Assembly: GCF_937425535.1 (NCBI RefSeq) | Contig: NZ_OW485601.1 | Coordinates: forward strand, 2,649,501 to 2,713,500 | Direction of reading: 5' to 3' | DNA: 64,000 nucleotides | Source of the DNA: Rhodovastum atsumiense | GTDB taxonomy: Bacteria; Pseudomonadota; Alphaproteobacteria; Acetobacterales; Acetobacteraceae | Shown here: positions 62,230-64,000 of the stretch, piece by piece | How positions within the stretch are numbered: the first letter of the stretch is position 1 | How the letters are laid out: the number at the start of each line of letters is the position of its first letter | The notes under the pieces: generated by a model | What the model was told of the DNA's origin: nothing | Database searches by the model: none | Seen by the model: only the letters and a program-made list of their open reading frames with translations | Program-made: the position numbers and the translations under genes

Positions 62230-64000
62230 TCAGGCCGCCACCCGCCGCAGCAGGTCCGCCTGCGCGTAGGGCTTCACCAGCACGTCGAACTCCGCCCCGG
62301 CGCCGAGCAGCGCCAGCACGTCGGCGGCATAGCCCGAGGTCAGCACCACCCGCAGCCCGGGACGCAGCCGGCGCGCCTCGCGGGCGAGATCGACGCCGCT
62401 GATGCCGCCTGGCATCACCACGTCCGAGACCAGCGCATCCAGCCGTTCCGTCGAGCGCAGCACGCCCAGTGCCTCGCCGCCGTTGCGGGCCGGGATCACG
62501 CGATGCCCGGCATCGGCGAGCAGGACGCTGATGGATTCGAGCACGTCGGGATCGTCCTCCACCAGCAGGATGGTCGCTGAAGGTGGCCTGGCCGGGGAAT
62601 CCTTGTCGCCCTCGGTTTCTTCGGGTGCGGCCGGGGCGCGCGGGAAGAACAGCGAGACGCTGGTGCCCTGGCCAGGGATGCTCACGATCGCCACCGCCCC
62701 GCCGGATTGCCGCACGAAGCCGTGCACCTGCGCGAGCCCCAGCCCGGATCCCTTGCCGACTTCCTTCGTGGTGAAGAACGGCTCGAAGGCATGCGCGAGC
62801 ACCTCGGAGGCCATGCCCTCGCCGGTATCGGACACCTCCACCCGCACGTAATCGCCCGGCGCGATATCTTCGAGCTTCCCCGCCTCGCGCGCGGTCAGCG
62901 TTGTGTTGGTCATCGCCACGGTGAGGACGCCGCCCCGCGGCATGGCATCGCGTGCGTTCAGCACCAGGTTCAGCAGCGCCGATTCAAGCTGCGAGGGATC
63001 GATGCAGACCGGCCAGAGATCCGGTTGCGCGCGGGTCTCCAGCCGGATCGTCTCGCCGGCGGCGCGACGGAACAGGTCGCTCATCTCCGCCACCAGCCGG
63101 CTGGGCACCAGCCGCTCGGCATGCAGCGTCTGGCGGCGGGAGAAGGCCAGCAGTTGCGCGGTCAGCCGCGCCCCGCGCCCGATGGCGCGCCGGGCATTCT
63201 CCAGCAGGCGGGCGCCGCGCTCGATCTCGCCGCGGCGGATCACCGGCCGCGCCAGTTCGATATTGCCGGCCACCACCTGCAGCAGGTTGTTGAAGTCGTG
63301 CGCGATGCCGCCGGTGAGCTGTCCCACGGCCTCCAGCTTCTGCGCCTGTGCCAGCCGCTGTTCCAGCTCACGCCGGTCGGTGACGTCGCGGGCGCTGCCG
63401 ACCAGCCGGTCGGTGCCGGTCGCTGCGTCGGGCAGCGGCACCAGAACCAGTTCCAGCGTGCGCGGCTCGCCGTGCCATTCCGTTTCGGTTTCCTCGCGCA
63501 GCACGCGGGACTGCTCGATGCAGGCCGTGTAGCGTTCAACCATGTCCCGCGCGCGGGCGGGGCCGCTGACGTCCTCGACGGTGCGGCCGACGATCTCGGT
63601 CTCGGGCCGGTCGAGGAAGGCCGCGAAGGCCGGGTTGGCCGCCTCGTAGACGAAGCGGCCATCGGCGCGGCGGCATGCCACGAAGGCCATGTCGGGCGTG
63701 TTCTCGAAGACGGCCCGGAACAGCCGCTCGCTGGCGACCAACTGGGTGCTGCGCTCGGCCACGCGCGCTTCCAGCAGCGTTTCCGCTTCCCGCTGTTCGG
63801 TGATGTCGGTGTTGGTGCCGAACCAGCGCACGATTTCGCCGGCCTCGTTGCGGATGGGCAGCGCGCGGGAGAGGAACCAGCGATAGCGACCATCGCGTCC
63901 GCGCAGCAGGAAGGTATCCTGCCAGGGCTCGCCGGTCGCCCAGCAATGGGTGATGTGCCGGACGACGCGGTCGGCGTGATCGGGATGCAACCGGGTGCGC
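62230..64000 (-). CDS. PAS-domain hybrid histidine kinase (5' end outside the window)
   Basis: Sensor kinase running off the right edge; 590 residues are inside. In order: the end of a PAS/PAC domain (GRDGRYRWFLSRALPIRNEAG), a second PAS (residues about 85-210), HisKA with the phospho-His in GGIAHDFNNLLQ, a HATPase with N-box LNLVLNARDAMP, DTGEGM and GKGSGLGLAQVHGF, and a C-terminal receiver (LLVEDDPDVLE, phospho-Asp in LVSDVVMPGG, Lys in LVKPYA). This is the HWE-free, FixL/NtrB-like hybrid layout common in Rhodospirillales. No response regulator lies in the window. The frame stays open to base 64000, so the true start is beyond. Confidence 0.92.
   Translation of the reverse strand, partial: RTRLHPDHADRVVRHITHCWATGEPWQDTFLLRGRDGRYRWFLSRALPIRNEAGEIVRWFGTNTDITEQREAETLLEARVAERSTQLVASERLFRAVFENTPDMAFVACRRADGRFVYEAANPAFAAFLDRPETEIVGRTVEDVSGPARARDMVERYTACIEQSRVLREETETEWHGEPRTLELVLVPLPDAATGTDRLVGSARDVTDRRELEQRLAQAQKLEAVGQLTGGIAHDFNNLLQVVAGNIELARPVIRRGEIERGARLLENARRAIGRGARLTAQLLAFSRRQTLHAERLVPSRLVAEMSDLFRRAAGETIRLETRAQPDLWPVCIDPSQLESALLNLVLNARDAMPRGGVLTVAMTNTTLTAREAGKLEDIAPGDYVRVEVSDTGEGMASEVLAHAFEPFFTTKEVGKGSGLGLAQVHGFVRQSGGAVAIVSIPGQGTSVSLFFPRAPAAPEETEGDKDSPARPPSATILLVEDDPDVLESISVLLADAGHRVIPARNGGEALGVLRSTERLDALVSDVVMPGGISGVDLAREARRLRPGLRVVLTSGYAADVLALLGAGAEFDVLVKPYAQADLLRRVAA

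Overview
The window is about 64 kb of very GC-rich chromosome, densely packed and split between both strands. Gram-negative markers (HldE, LspA, MutL, ThrE, lipoproteins), the ribF-ileS-lspA-DUF3035 order, endonuclease-type MutL and the style of the intergenic hairpin repeats all point to an alphaproteobacterium, most likely Rhodospirillales/Acetobacteraceae. This is a judgement from gene content; no 16S rRNA or tRNA gene is visible. Most of the window is ordinary chromosome. The only intact-looking mobile element is one IS4-type insertion sequence whose transposase is frameshifted.

Layout, left half. 1-6.0 kb: tail of a phenylacetate-CoA ligase, an FAD/NAD(P) protein, a NitT/TauT-type ABC importer (permease and ATPase divergent from the binding protein) and a YbdK-type ligase. 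6.0-8.0 kb: a possible 47-residue membrane peptide, a lipoprotein and a GT2 glycosyltransferase. 8-14.6 kb: recD2, a membrane/DUF4336 fusion, xseA and divergent purD. 14.6-18.3 kb: pstS, tadA, then a translationally coupled amidotransferase-rluB-rsmD run. 18.4-21.5 kb: split ThrE exporter and mutL. 21.6-24.3 kb: a surface-type beta-rich protein and pgi. 24.4-29.4 kb: the ribF-ileS-lspA-DUF3035 operon.

Layout, right half. 29.6-33.6 kb: MaoC hydratase, a GNAT-like protein, a 2-oxopent-4-enoate hydratase-like enzyme, a secreted PHB-depolymerase-type esterase and a small cysteine protein. 33.6-38.3 kb: an amino-acid/peptide catabolic neighbourhood (M20 deacylase, epimerase-like protein, threonine-synthase-like PLP enzyme coupled to an M81 protein). 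38.4-45.4 kb: PBP1A, zinc-ribbon MBL hydrolase, M48 metallopeptidase, entericidin-like lipoprotein, DapA-like aldolase with a YcgN protein, SYLF protein and a membrane protein. 45.5-47.7 kb: an ABC-2 exporter and a histidine phosphatase. 47.9-53 kb: two tandem, degenerate GGDEF/EAL-like proteins, a PPP phosphatase and hldE. 53.0-54.4 kb: the IS. 54.5-60.5 kb: GST, MFS transporter, a small helical protein, GT4, and a CobW-family GTPase followed 3 bp later by a WD40 protein. 60.8-64 kb: an unrecognised membrane protein and a hybrid histidine kinase that runs off the right edge.

The intergenic DNA is more unusual than most of the genes. Arrays of short perfect hairpins with 3-4 nt loops recur at 130-276, 38325-38392 and 54404-54470, and the first two share about 45 bp in inverted orientation. 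The IS landed on one such 13-nt hairpin and appears to have duplicated it. I see no clear undescribed multi-gene system. The best candidates for new biology are the tandem degenerate GGDEF/EAL proteins, the orphan membrane protein at 60795-62213, the CobW-WD40 pair and the hairpin-array family.
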